Below the pieces are notes generated by a model. The model worked only from the letters and a program-made list of their open reading frames with translations, made no database searches and was not told where the DNA came from. A stretch of DNA of 64,000 nucleotides. Origin: Elysia chlorotica. Taxonomy: Eukaryota; Mollusca; Gastropoda; Plakobranchidae. The position numbers were made by a program, and so were the translations under genes. This document shows, piece after piece, positions 55,602 through 64,000 of this stretch (the first letter of the stretch is position 1; each line of letters begins with the position of its first letter). The DNA is taken from positions 193,077 through 257,076 of the forward strand of contig RQTK01000317.1 in NCBI GenBank assembly GCA_003991915.1, given 5' to 3'.

Positions 55602-58600
55602 TAGTCATACTGGAACAAGTGATCAAAGTGTATTGTGATTTGCCTATAATGATAGGGTTCAATGCCTGCTCTGGCTATTGTTTTTTTTTATACTGGTTGA
55701 GGTGATACACATACAAAATAAAATTTGCGCAGGTAAAGTAAATATCCCTTAGACTAGAGTTAGATAAACCTTCTTGAGAGCCCATGTCCTTTGGCAAAGT
55801 AAGGACTTTAAACGAGGAGAGAGTTTTAACTTCTTCATTCAACGATTGCCTTTGTTTACAATCGTTAGCATTCTCACAACTAATATGAGTGCCCGTTTTT
55901 CATTGTTTAAATATTTAATGCTCTGAATTGCCAATTCTTTGTACCTAGGAATGTAGAATTCAACGAATGTTTACATGTAGATGATGTACGTTACATTTAC
56001 ATGCACTGAATTTTTTCGGCGCATGATGCTTGTGTATCGACTCACAAGCTCCAGAAGGGCAATTTCCTAGGCGGAGACCACCATTAAGTAGAAGTACGTG
56101 TTTCATAAAATGTTTTTCAATTCAGTTTAGTCGAAAGGGAGACATGGTCGACGCATTATACGACAGTGGAAGGTAGGCGGTGGTGGTGGTAGTAGTAGTA
56201 CTACTAGTTGTCGTCGTACAACTGTAATAGAAGTAGCAATGGTAGTAAAACAACTACACCGTAGTAGAAGTAGTAATACTAGCAGAGAGTATAGATTTAG
56301 TAGTGAGACGGTTCACAAAAGGCTCACACAGTCATAGGGCTTTTCATATGGGGAGCTAACGTTACGCGTTCTTACTCTTTCTTTATTGAAATAAAGTGGT
56401 TGAACAAGGTTCGGACTGAGTGTTTACAAAAAGTTTAAATCAGGAAGCAGATGCCTTAATTATCATGTGCCATAGACATACGCAAAATCCTCGCAGTGAG
56501 ACCTTTCTTTATTTCACCCTCTCTGGTAGTACATTAAATGTAATTTTTATTTAATTTTAGTACCGTAACTAGTAAATTTAGTATGGAGATCTAGTAAAGT
56601 TTCCAAAGACAAAACTAGTCGAGTACATCAACGCAAGACTCGTGTTTCAGTAAACAATTATGCATACAGATTCTAAATTATTTATATTGAAGGGGAAAAA
56701 ACAACTACATGTCTACACACACAAAAATGTAATTTGCTTTACTAGTTATTTTCACGACATTAAAAGTAAGGTAAACTTATCAACTAGAAATAATATTATG
56801 TTTAAAACACCACATTTAAAAGCGCAATTTATGGCAGAACATACAACCTCTCTGTCTCATGAAAAGCAATTCATGTATTTGGGAAGTGTCCTAACCGGCG
56901 GCAATAATCGTAACGGCTAAATGCTGTAGATCTAATCTACAGGCTAAGTTTAGTGTACCTACCGAAGCAAGCGCTTCCGTAGGTATACGTGTACCTACCG
57001 AAGCAAGCGCTTCGGTGGGTACACGTGTACCCACGGAAGCACTACCATATTTTATTTAATTTTAGTACCGTAACTAGTAAATTTAGTATGGAGATCTAGT
57101 AAAGTTTCCAAAGACAAAACTAGTCGAGTACATCAACGCAAGACTCGTGTTTCAGTAAACAATTATGCATACAGATTCTAAATTATTTATATTGAAGGGG
57201 AAAAAACAACTAAATGTCTACACAAAAAAATTTAATTTGCTTTACGTTATTTTCACGAAATTAAAAGTAAGGTAAACTTATCAACTAGAAATAATATTAT
57301 GTTTAAAACACCACATTTAAAAGCGCAATTTATGGCAGAACATACAACCTCTCTGTCTCATGAAAAGCAATTCATGTATTTGGGAAGCGTCCTAACCGGC
57401 GGCAATAATCGTAACGGCTAAACGCTGTAGATCTAATCTACAGGCTAAGTTTAGTGTACCTACCGAAGCAAGCGCTTCCGTAGGTACACGTGTACCTACC
57501 GAAGCAAGCGCTTCGGTGGGTACACGTGTACCCACGGAAGCACTACCTTATTATAATCCTACAACTCAAAGGAATCACAGTATTTAGCCAGCAATCCCCA
57601 TGAAACTGCAGTATTTTTAGGGGTTTGCCAGCATTCATATATCTTTGGAACCACTAAAGATAGAATAAAAACTGTTGCAGGTTTGCAAACTGTAGACTTT
57701 GGTCTTTCATTTAAAATGTCTTTTTCATCGCGTACGTATATGCTAATTGACTTTAAAATGGTAACGGTATGTTACTAAAAATAGCTTTTTGGATGTACTG
57801 CGAAAATTTTTCCTCCTTTTTCACTTTTTGTCACCATCATCACTGATTTAGTAATTCTATTTTTATATCTAGATCTGCATTTTGTAACTGTATACATGTT
57901 CCTCTTTCACGTTTAATGAATTTCAGGCACAATCTCTGATAGGCTTTTGAAGACTAACCACTAAGTTTTTTTATTATTGTAATTTTCGTTTTTACAAAAC
58001 TAAGGGTGACGACTCGTTCATTTCATCATAATTAATAATGGGTGCACATATAAAATGTAATAGAGTAATTAAGGGCTATATTTTAAAGATGACATGTACA
58101 TGTACATGTCTTAAGGTCTATCAACCTTGATATTGTATAAGTCAGGAAGGAGATAAAACAGGATGACTAAAATGAATAGGTGGATAAAATAAGTGTCTCT
58201 TGGCATTCTGTTTACTGCTTAAAACAAGCTTATTAGAACATTGGTTTGTGTTTACAAGGACGAGAATTTGATGAGCTGTCATAAATCCGTTAAATGTTTC
58301 CGGCAAAGTTCAAGGGTTGATAATTTTGTTCAATGTGGTCCCTGATAATTTATACATATTTTAACTCCAAAAAGACTTTGATTCTGACACACACTCATAG
58401 CTTAAGGTATCGCCAAAATGCCCCATTTTGCAGCTTATTAAAAAAACAAATTCTGATCGGGGTGGCTAGGCACGCCCCTGGACCCTCTAGAGGTGCTTGC
58501 GCCTTCGGCGGTTGCCTGTCTTGTCAGTCAACCTCGCAAAAATCCTCGTTTTTAACTTTTTCTCAGAGGAAGCACTGGTAACCATTTCTCACCCCAGAAA

Positions 58601-59296
58601 CCTTCTCAGAGCCTCTCTAAACGGACACAACTCTAGAATATTTTCAGCCCTAGGAGGGTGAAGCCTCCCTATCCATCCTTCCCCCTTCTTGTTCCCCACT
58701 ACCTAAGTTCTGGAAATGTTGCCATGGCCTGGTGGCATCCCTGTGTCATTGGTCCTCTTTTTAATTACAGGTCGGCATCAAAATAATGACTATTGTCTCA
58801 GATGAAGAAGACAGTGATGATGCTATGCCTGGAGAGAATGTCAAGTTAAAAATCAGTGGAGTAGAGGAAGAGGTATTTTTTAATTAATCTTTCCAATTAA
58901 AATATGCCACATGGCCTGTTCTTGTAATTTAAGACCATTGCTTGAGTACTGCAATTAGTCGTAAGCTAACAAAGCAAACTTTTTTAAAATTCTAAGTGTG
59001 CATTTAATTCTTGGAACAATGTCCTAAAGGTTGAATTATCTGATTCTTGGAACAATGTCCTAAAGGTTGAATTATCTGAATAACATATTTTTATTCCACA
59101 TTAATAAGAATATTTTGTTTTGTCCAATTATGTTAATATCAAAACACGCCTAACATGCAAGGCCCCATACCAACACAGCAAACTCCTTGTCTATCAGGGT
59201 CTGTACTGATGAATTATTTTGCAGGATGTCTCCCCTGGCTTTGTCCTCTGCTCCCCGGAAGATGTTTGTAACACAGGCAGAGTGTTTGATGCACAG
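38718..59296 (+). CDS. GSPT1: eukaryotic release factor 3 (GSPT1), 3' partial
   Basis: eRF3 is the GTPase partner of eRF1 in translation termination; its N-terminus binds poly(A)-binding protein. Exons: 38718-38946, 39477-39554, 39942-39974, 40249-40401, 40722-40755, 42260-42337, 42649-42829, 44143-44297, 47392-47538, 48959-49052, 51314-51394, 58771-58872, 59225-59296. All phases match and total 479 codons. The start ATG has A at -3 and G at +4 ([16 protein letters not shown]); upstream in-frame text lacks ATG. PAM2-like motifs: [11 protein letters not shown] and FAKPFVPPG. Then an acidic stretch, and GTPase motifs GHVDAGKST (G1, across an intron), KGKTVEVG (G2), DAPGHKSF (G3), NKMD (G4), SGLTG (G5). 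Domain 2 follows from [17 protein letters not shown] to GRVFDAQ. About 120 C-terminal residues are still to come beyond the window. Confidence 0.95.
39034..39110 (+). repeat. partial copy of the 2.6 kb repeat family
   Basis: AACCTTTTAACATGATTCAA and GGCTTATTCCTTGT, TGCACC.TTT match 2618-2680. In the first eRF3 intron. Confidence 0.45.
39170..39300 (+). mobile_element. tRNA-derived SINE fragment
   Basis: ATGCTTAATCTCCCACTCGG, GAGGGCCCC, TTTGAAACCCACA resemble the head of the SINE at 13247-13378, followed by a similar TTTCGCCTCCTACT.GTTGGCTGG region. Diverged. Confidence 0.5.
40835..41925 (+). repeat. interspersed element, copy 1 (second copy 53180-54560)
   Basis: Blocks shared in order with 53180-54560: ACTACGATTTTCCTCTCAAT, TTTGTGCGTGGG.GAAA, ACATCCAGCCC-like text with TGACCTTTGTCC/TTCGTCC, CAGGGAAACA, a CT-rich stretch (41334-41440 here, 54140-54247 there), then GTACATGTAACATGATTAAC. 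No coding capacity recognised. In the eRF3 intron after the G1 exon. Confidence 0.65.
42994..43812. mobile_element. non-autonomous TIR element H, copy A, 819 bp
   Basis: Ends CAGCGATGATGG and (reverse complement of right end) CAGTGATGATAGTG. Flanked by TTTTAG on both sides (42988-42993, 43813-43818), a 6-bp target duplication. Body shared with copy B (51587-57845): TTCAAAAGGAGGAATTTCCT, AATGTGCGAGTTTATAAT, TATTTATCGATA, GGGCTAGCTAAG. No transposase frame seen. A 6-bp duplication does not match the commonest DNA transposon groups. Confidence 0.8.
44880..45731. mobile_element. piggyBac-like non-autonomous element, 852 bp
   Basis: Perfect 14-bp terminal inverted repeats CCCTATTTACCCTA, flanked on both sides by TTAA (44876-44879, 45732-45735), the hallmark of piggyBac insertion. 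Inside, plus-strand text from about 45121 encodes [13 protein letters not shown] and, one frame over, [19 protein letters not shown]. This looks like a decayed acidic N-terminus such as precedes piggyBac transposase domains. The catalytic core is absent, so the copy is a deletion derivative. Confidence 0.85.
45735..45799. other. hairpin with perfect 22-bp arms
   Basis: Arms 45735-45756 (starts ATGCTTTGCAATGC) and 45778-45799 are exact reverse complements around a 21-nt AT-rich loop. It lies inside element Q, directly right of the piggyBac-like insertion. Confidence 0.75.
46565..46735. repeat. TCTAGATCTA-rich cluster
   Basis: Many overlapping TAGATCTAGATC blocks. Smaller clusters occur at 361, 4936, 21110, 37005, 37325 and 51537. 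Confidence 0.8.
46950..47034. mobile_element. 85-bp mini inverted-repeat element
   Basis: Starts CCCTCTTTTACGGCCGAT and ends ATCGGCCGTAAACACTAC then GAGGG, followed by TTAA (TAAA on the left). Each half also holds its own GGCCGAT..ATCGGCC palindrome. It may be a collapsed piggyBac-like remnant, since termini CCCTC..GAGGG at TTAA fit that family. Confidence 0.5.
48512..48850 (+). repeat. interspersed repeat, second copy of 38305-38530
   Basis: See 38305-38530. This copy is longer, continuing through GGTTTTATTTTGTGCCG and GCCAGGTGTGTTCTGGGTGG to TGGCTGGATTTG. In an eRF3 intron. Confidence 0.65.
49690..49910 (+). repeat. interspersed repeat, inverted partner of 19210-19510
   Basis: Contains CATGTCCCCGAAACTGAAAG, TCTCTCTCACACAGTTTTGC and TTTTTCATATTGATGGTTCG, the reverse complement of blocks at 19210-19510. 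Confidence 0.6.
50483..50640 (+). repeat. interspersed repeat, partner of 18385-18560
   Basis: Same block order as the reverse complement of 18385-18560. In an eRF3 intron. Confidence 0.6.
52585..52800 (+). repeat. direct repeat with palindromic end, copy 1
   Basis: Starts GGTTATGCTTCCGTGGGTAC and ACGTGTACCTACCGAAGCGC, runs to CGACGTATCCGTTTTTT and GCTGAGC. Nearly identical to 54578-54805, where CTTCGGTAGGTACACAT is extra. Its palindromic end also occurs, inverted, at about 56955-57052 and 57465-57547, suggesting the termini of a transposon family. Confidence 0.8.
53180..54560 (+). repeat. interspersed element, copy 2 of 40835-41925
   Basis: Lies between the direct repeats 52585-52800 and 54578-54805. 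Blocks listed under 40835-41925. Carries its own CT microsatellite (54209-54247) at the equivalent position. Confidence 0.6.
54578..54805 (+). repeat. direct repeat with palindromic end, copy 2
   Basis: Partner of 52585-52800. The end here forms a longer palindrome (CTACCGAAGCGCTTGC then TTCGGTAGGTACAC). Confidence 0.8.
54806..56539. other. element interior/intron sequence, no gene recognised
   Basis: Contains an 87-codon open frame (54809-55072) with no domain I recognise, a CT microsatellite (55551-55598) and a GTAGTAGTA-type triplet repeat around 56170-56290. Confidence 0.4.
55551..55598. repeat. (CT)n microsatellite
   Basis: About 24 CT units. Similar runs are at 54209-54247, 60371-60397, 62442-62497 and 63361-63386. 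Confidence 0.95.
56545..57550. repeat. tandem duplication of ~510 bp with palindromic ends
   Basis: Copy 1 about 56545-57052, copy 2 about 57053-57550. Each starts TTTTATTTAATTTTAGTACC and ends with nested palindromes (GTACCTACCGAAGCAAGCGC, TTCGGTGGGTACACGTGTAC, CCACGGAAGCACTACC). Copy 1 holds an 86-codon frame (56660-56920) ending [11 protein letters not shown], vaguely like the YLGS motif after the reverse-transcriptase core, but too short to call. Confidence 0.85.
58390..58765. repeat. GC-richer intronic segment, probable interspersed repeat
   Basis: Markedly more GC-rich than the surrounding intron (GGCACGCCCCTGGACCCTCT, GCGCCTTCGGCGG), ending just before the eRF3 acceptor at 58770. No second copy in this window, so repeat status is only suspected from composition. 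Confidence 0.3.
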
Positions 59297-60708
59297 GTAA
59301 GCTATCCTTTCTTTGAACAAGACTAAAAGCCATCTATGATGATCATTTTGTCCCTGTCTAAACCTAACATGTTGAGACAACAGGACTGAGCTGGCTTTTA
59401 GCTTTTTGATGTAAACCTGTATCAATATTTGCTCTATGTTGCTCAATATGCATTTTAGTATAGCTTCCAAGTATGGACAACATTCTGAGATCCCTGTGGG
59501 GAAATTTTAAATATTTCATAATCGCTTCTGGTAGATTAATATAAGAATTTCAATAAGAAAATTGTGAAAAACTAGATCACGGACAATGTATTATGGGGGT
59601 TAAAATTACTGATATTTTATCCTGTAATTATTTCCTATTGCTTTTGTTAATAAATAAGACGAAATATGGATAACCCTTGTAGCTGATTAATTTTGTTATA
59701 GGTCTTCTTGTGCATTTCATGTTGGATTTATGAGGAAAAAATATTAGCCATAAGTTTATTTGTATTTTGTGTCTACTATGGATCTTATGGGCTGTCGAGG
59801 ATGATTTTTTTTGTCCCTGTCATAACATAATGCTGAGACGAATTGACTGAGACCTGCTTCTCTCCTCTAAACATTTCTTTGGATATTTTTTTATGCACTG
59901 ATACATCTCACATGGAGGACAGCTGTGTATATTAGAAGAAAAAACATGTTTTGATAGCAGTGAATTTTGTTTTATAGCTGTATAAAGAATAGTAACAATG
60001 CAAAATTTTTGATGGAATTATCAGGCAAAATATTTGATTTGAAAAAAGATAGCATAGAGCAGGTGAAATGAAAAATCAAAGTAGCGGTGCAAATGTTATT
60101 TAGAGTGCTTTTGAGATTGTCTTACAATGGCAAGGTAGCCAAGTACCACATCGCTTTAAAATTTATCCAGCATCAGGTTTTTTTTAGGTTTTTTTTTTAT
60201 TATCTTACTGATTTCAAGCTTAAGACCTTTTTCTACATGAGTATTTCTTTATTATACCCAATTGGTTTCTGAAAAATAGTTTCGAGCTTGTGAAAAAAAA
60301 CACAGAAAAAAGTTAACATTTCACAAACTGATAATTATAGATCCAAAATCTTAGTCACATTCTTTCTGGCCTCTCTCTCTCTCTCTCTCTCTCTCTCGCT
60401 CTCTCACTCACACATACACACACATAAAATAACTGTTGAATCTGTAATCTGCCAATAAAATTAGGCGTTTTGAAGGTAAATATAAAGCCTAACAGTTTGA
60501 GTTCCTGAATTTTTTTCAAATTACACCCCCCCCCCAAACTCTCTCTTTCTCACCTGCTACCTCTCGCACATTCGTTCGTTCTCTCTTTCTCTCCTTATTC
60601 TCCTGACACTTCTTTCACTCCTTTCTCTTCCTACCATCTCTCCCTCTGTCTTACATACACACTATCCCATTCAACCCTTTTCTCTGTCTCTTCTCAGAAC
60701 ATGATTGG

Positions 60709-61947
60709 ATGATAAACGTAATCTCGTGTCTATATAATTATGAATAGTTTCATATCATTATCATAGGGATTGTGATTTCATAGTTGTTACCTTATTAGAA
60801 GTAATAGGATATATTGGTTTTTATTTGTATCTAATAATGGCCATTACACACAGGTACAGTAAGTCATTGAAACATACGTCTTCAAACTGTCCTTGAAAAA
60901 AACATTCCCAGTTATTATTATTTTTAATATCCACATTTCAAGCCCTTTTATGTGCTGATGTTTTTTTTTAATTTTCTACCCAGTATGGGAAAAAAGTTTT
61001 AGAGCAAGTGCAAGTCATTTTAGATTGATTTGCTGTGTGTCAACCATTGTAATGCATTTTAAAACAGCACAGTCTTACCAACCCCTTGTCATTATTAACA
61101 AGGGATTCCATTAACCTGTGCAAAATAAAAATTTCAGTGATAATTAGCAGCTCACATGAGATGTATGTGGTTTGTCAGTCTCACTGATACATATTGCTTA
61201 ATTTTACTTAATATTGTAGTAGTAAAATTATGTTACATCAATTTGTGTGGTTTGAGCCGTGGCGATTTCCCCAGCTACTGGTTGGGTTGATTTCAGTTTA
61301 ATTTGATCGGCTGAGACAGGGTATCCCTGCCTGTCTCGTGTATGATAAACGTAATCTCGTGTCTATATAATTATGAATAGTTTCATATCATTATCATATA
61401 TAGTGATTGTGATTTCATAGTTGTTACCTTATTAGAAGTAATATGATATATTGGTTTTTATTTGTATCTAATAATGGCCATTACACACAGTTACAGTAAG
61501 TCATTGAAACATACGTCTTCAAACTGTCCTTGAAAAAACGATTCCCAGTTATTATTTTTAATATCCACATTTCAAGCCCTTTTATGTGCGGATGTTTTTT
61601 TAATTTTCTACCCAGTATGGGAAAAAAGTAGTCATTTTAGATTGATTTGCTGTGTGTCAACCATTGTAATACATTTTAAAACAGCACAGTCTTACCAACC
61701 CCTTGTCATTATTAACAAGGGATTCCATTAACCTGTGCAAAATAAAAATTTCAGTGATAATTAGCAGCTCACATGAGATGTATGTGGGTTGTCAGTCTCA
61801 CTGATACATATTGCCTCATTTTACATGAGAAAAATTCTGAATATTGTAGTAGTAAAATTATGTTACCTCAATTTGTGTTCTAACATTGGGTTGATTTCAG
61901 TTTAATTTGAACGGCCGAGATGGAGTATCCCTGCCCTGTCTTGTGTA
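60709..61947. repeat. tandem duplication, period ~633 bp
   Basis: Copy 1 60709-61341, copy 2 61342 to about 61947. Shared: ATGATAAACGTAATCTCGTG, GTTACCTTATTAGAAGTAAT, AACATACGTCTTCAAACTGT, TTAACAAGGGATTCCATTAA, and a SINE piece at the end (GTTGATTTCAGTTTAATTTG then GTATCCCTGCC). The copies differ by small indels. The AACAAGGG..CAGTGATAATTAGC part is also related to 51050-51180. Confidence 0.9.
61245..61345 (+). mobile_element. SINE fragment in tandem copy 1
   Basis: GGTTGGGTTGATTTCAGTTT and GGCTGAGACAGGGTATCCCT correspond to the body of the SINE at 33891-34139 in reverse complement. Confidence 0.55.
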
Positions 61948-62000
61948 TGGCAGCACAAAATTGTTAGTCAGTCTTGGGGCCTGTCCACAATATAGAGAGG
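61880..62000 (+). mobile_element. SINE fragment in tandem copy 2
   Basis: As above but longer at the 3' side: GTGTATGGCAGCACAAAATT, GTTAGTCAG..GGGGCCTGTCCACAATATAG. Confidence 0.55.
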
Positions 62001-62046
62001 GTTGGTAGCGGGATAAATTAAAGAGAAAAAATGTATCATAGGGAGA

Positions 62047-62434
62047 GTGGGTTTGTAAGAAAATAGTTCTTTGACGGAGACCACTGTATAAAGAACATTC
62101 TATTATACATGGCACGACATTAGGATAATGGTTGTATTTAGCATTTCAGTCAATTACAAGCAGACTGACATATGATAGATATTCAAATTGCCACCTGTGA
62201 TGATTTTAGTTATCCCTGTCTTAAAGAAAATATGTGGAAAGATTTAATTTCTGAGGATGGCTTGTTTAAAAAAGTTGCACCAGAGATGCATTATATACAT
62301 AAAAGTTATCAGTCAGAGCCTTGATCAAGTCAGTCACGATTTATGGTGTGAATATTTCATGGACTATATATTTTCACGGCCTCAAATGGCAAGTTTGCGG
62401 CAGTCTGTCCCCTTTTGTTGCTCGCTCTCTTTCC

Positions 62435-62500
<66 letters not shown>

Positions 62501-63386
62501 GGCTTTTTTACGAACCCTCTCTTAAAATGGGTGTAAGTTTTCTGGAATAAACCGGATTTCTGAATTTGGGCCTCCGGTTGCTATCGTCTTCCTGATTTGG
62601 TTCTTGGTTGGATCTCAGAGGTTGATAATAATAATTCTACCTGACCATTCCCTCTACCATCCCCCGAGAGATAGAGACAGAAAGAGAGGGACACAGGCAG
62701 ATAGATATCCAGTGATAAACAACAAAAAAGAGAGAAATGGAGTGAGAGGTGTAGGCAGACAACCAGATGGACAAGTAAAAGAAAAGAAATATGCAGAGAG
62801 AGAGAGAGAGAAGGGCGTCTAGTTAAAACGGTACAAACCACCACAAATTAAATTAATGATATAGATACTCTTGAGTCACTCTGAGAGATAGGGTAGAGAA
62901 TATCTGAAGTAAAGAGAAATAAAAAAAATTACTTTTGTGGGTTTGTAAGCAAATAATTCTTAGACGGAGACCACTGTATAACGAAAATTCTATTATCATA
63001 CATGGCACAAAAATAAGGATAATTGTTGTATTTAGCATTTGAGTCGATTACAAGCAGACTGACATAGATATTCAAATTGCCACCTGTGATGATTTTAGTT
63101 ATCCCTGTCTTAAAGAAAATATGTGGAAAGATTTAATTTCTGAGGATGGCTTGTTTAAAAAAATTGCACCAGAGATGCATTATATACATAAAAGCCATCA
63201 GTCTGAGCCTTGATCAAGTCAGTCACTATTTATAGTGTGAATATTTCATGGAATATATATTTTCACGGCCTCAAATGGCAAGTTTGCGGCAGTCTGTCCC
63301 CTTTTGTTGCTCGCTCTCTCTCTATCTATCTCTCTCCAACATGTCTTTCTTTCCCTTCTTCTCTCTCGCTCTCTCTCTCTCTCTCT
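62047..63386. repeat. direct duplication of ~440 bp, copies ~890-900 bp apart
   Basis: Copy 1 62047 to about 62497, copy 2 62937 to about 63386. Shared: GTGGGTTTGTAAG, GGAGACCACTGTATAA, TTGCCACCTGTGATGATTTT, GAGGATGGCTTGTTTAAAAA, TTTTCACGGCCTCAAATGGC and a CT run. The 62500-62936 spacer is unrelated and purine-rich. Confidence 0.9.
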
Positions 63387-63593
63387 TTTCAAAAATGACC
63401 AATGGTTATCATGGTTTCAATCTAATTGCCATTCAACATACAAATGTAGTTAATGCATAGAATCTTGTCACTTGACAAAATGGATTTTAGAGGAACATTG
63501 AATTTTTAGTAAAAAAAAAAAATTGCTTTTTTAAAATATGCCTCTGTACTTCTTTTTACAAACGAAAAAGTTCCCTGGATTAAAAGTCACCTC

Positions 63594-63805
63594 TACGAGT
63601 TAAGTTGGATTAACGTCCAACGTCGGCAATATTTATGCTATATTTTGGGCCCCAACGCTGACATCTGACAAATTTTGTACTGCCACACTCAGCCGATCAC
63701 ATTAAACTGACACCAACCCAACCAGTGGGGGATGAAGTCGCCAAGACTTGAACCACAGAACTCTTGTGTCAGAAGCTGATGTTTTACTCACGTTGCTTCT
63801 AAACT
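63594..63805 (-). mobile_element. tRNA-derived SINE, diverged
   Basis: Plus-strand order matches 33891-34139: AAGTTGGATTAACGTCCAAC, CATCTGACAAATTTTGTACT, GCCGATCACATTAAACTGAC, ACCAACCCAACCAGT, GACTTGAACCACAGAACTCT, GATGTTTTACTCACGTTGCT. Confidence 0.65.
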
Positions 63806-64000
63806 ATTGGTAAAATTTGTGGAAAGTTTTGTTTTTGGCAAATTTTGGCTTGTGGGTTTTCAAATGGCAAAACTGCAGGGGACAGTGTTAAAAATATATC
63901 TTGCAGTTGAAGGGATACCAAAGTTACTGTGTGTCAACTTCCATGTTATAAGAAGTACGCTACTTAATTACTATGATATGGATTTATGAAATACTCTGCA

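Larger units (their letters stand above)
51587..57845. mobile_element. TIR element H, copy B, split by a ~5.4 kb nested insertion
   Basis: Left part 51587 to about 52345 and right part from about 57710 to 57845 match the left and right parts of copy A (42994-43812). Ends CAGTGATGATGG and CATCATCACTG; flanked by ATTTAG on both sides (51581-51586, 57846-57851). The interior is occupied by other repeats, including the palindromic-end element family. Lies in the ~7.4 kb eRF3 intron between 51394 and 58771. Confidence 0.8.
59297..64000 (+). other. eRF3 intron (continues past window)
   Basis: I found no exon matching the remaining eRF3 C-terminal domain 3. The region is filled by two tandem duplications, CT microsatellites and SINE pieces, described separately. 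Confidence 0.55.

Overview
The window is eukaryotic nuclear DNA: AT-rich, full of introns with GT..AG borders, simple repeats and mobile-element debris. Gene content (a UBE2D-type E2, LUC7L3, eRF3/GSPT1, a thioredoxin copy), tRNA-derived SINEs whose tail reads TTGGACGTTAAACCAAC, and many TCTAGA-rich stretches suggest an invertebrate, most likely a mollusc and perhaps a heterobranch gastropod. The species-level guess is inference only.

Layout. (1) 864-6491, + strand: last five coding exons of a ubiquitin-conjugating enzyme E2 of the UBE2D class; the eight-residue first exon is not in the window. Its third intron in the window carries a ~750 bp, 24-bp-unit minisatellite. (2) 6.5-20 kb: no host gene seen. 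It holds CT-rich tracts, a 289-bp tandem duplication, a tRNA-derived SINE, a 905-bp PIF/Harbinger-like element that still encodes a 56-residue MADF-type domain, and a GGAAACTTGTGGAT minisatellite. (3) 20.1-32.5 kb, - strand: LUC7L3 (U1 snRNP-associated splicing factor). Exons 1 and 3-8 are in order on the minus strand, but exon 2, which encodes most of the first zinc finger, lies on the plus strand between two ~155-bp inverted repeats. The 3' half (exons 6-8) is also present twice in a ~1.78 kb direct duplication. (4) 32.5-38.7 kb: SINE and GA tracts, a disrupted thioredoxin copy, and a dead RTE-like reverse-transcriptase fragment. (5) 38.7-59.3 kb, + strand: eRF3/GSPT1, 13 coding exons (479 codons) from the start codon to domain 2; the remaining C-terminal exons lie beyond the window. 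Its introns are loaded with transposons nested in transposons. (6) 59.3-64 kb: an eRF3 intron containing two tandem duplications and SINE pieces.

The three main genes are housekeeping genes (ubiquitin conjugation, 5' splice-site selection, translation termination) with no evident shared pathway. The standout observation is the inverted LUC7L3 exon between inverted repeats: as read here it would break the gene, and a single flip of a 0.73 kb segment would repair it. It is therefore a real inversion polymorphism, an invertible segment, or an assembly/haplotype artefact. Other notable items are a non-autonomous transposon family with 6-bp ATTTAG/TTTTAG target duplications, a piggyBac-like element nested in another TIR element, a family with palindromic termini, and two hairpins with perfect 22-bp arms.
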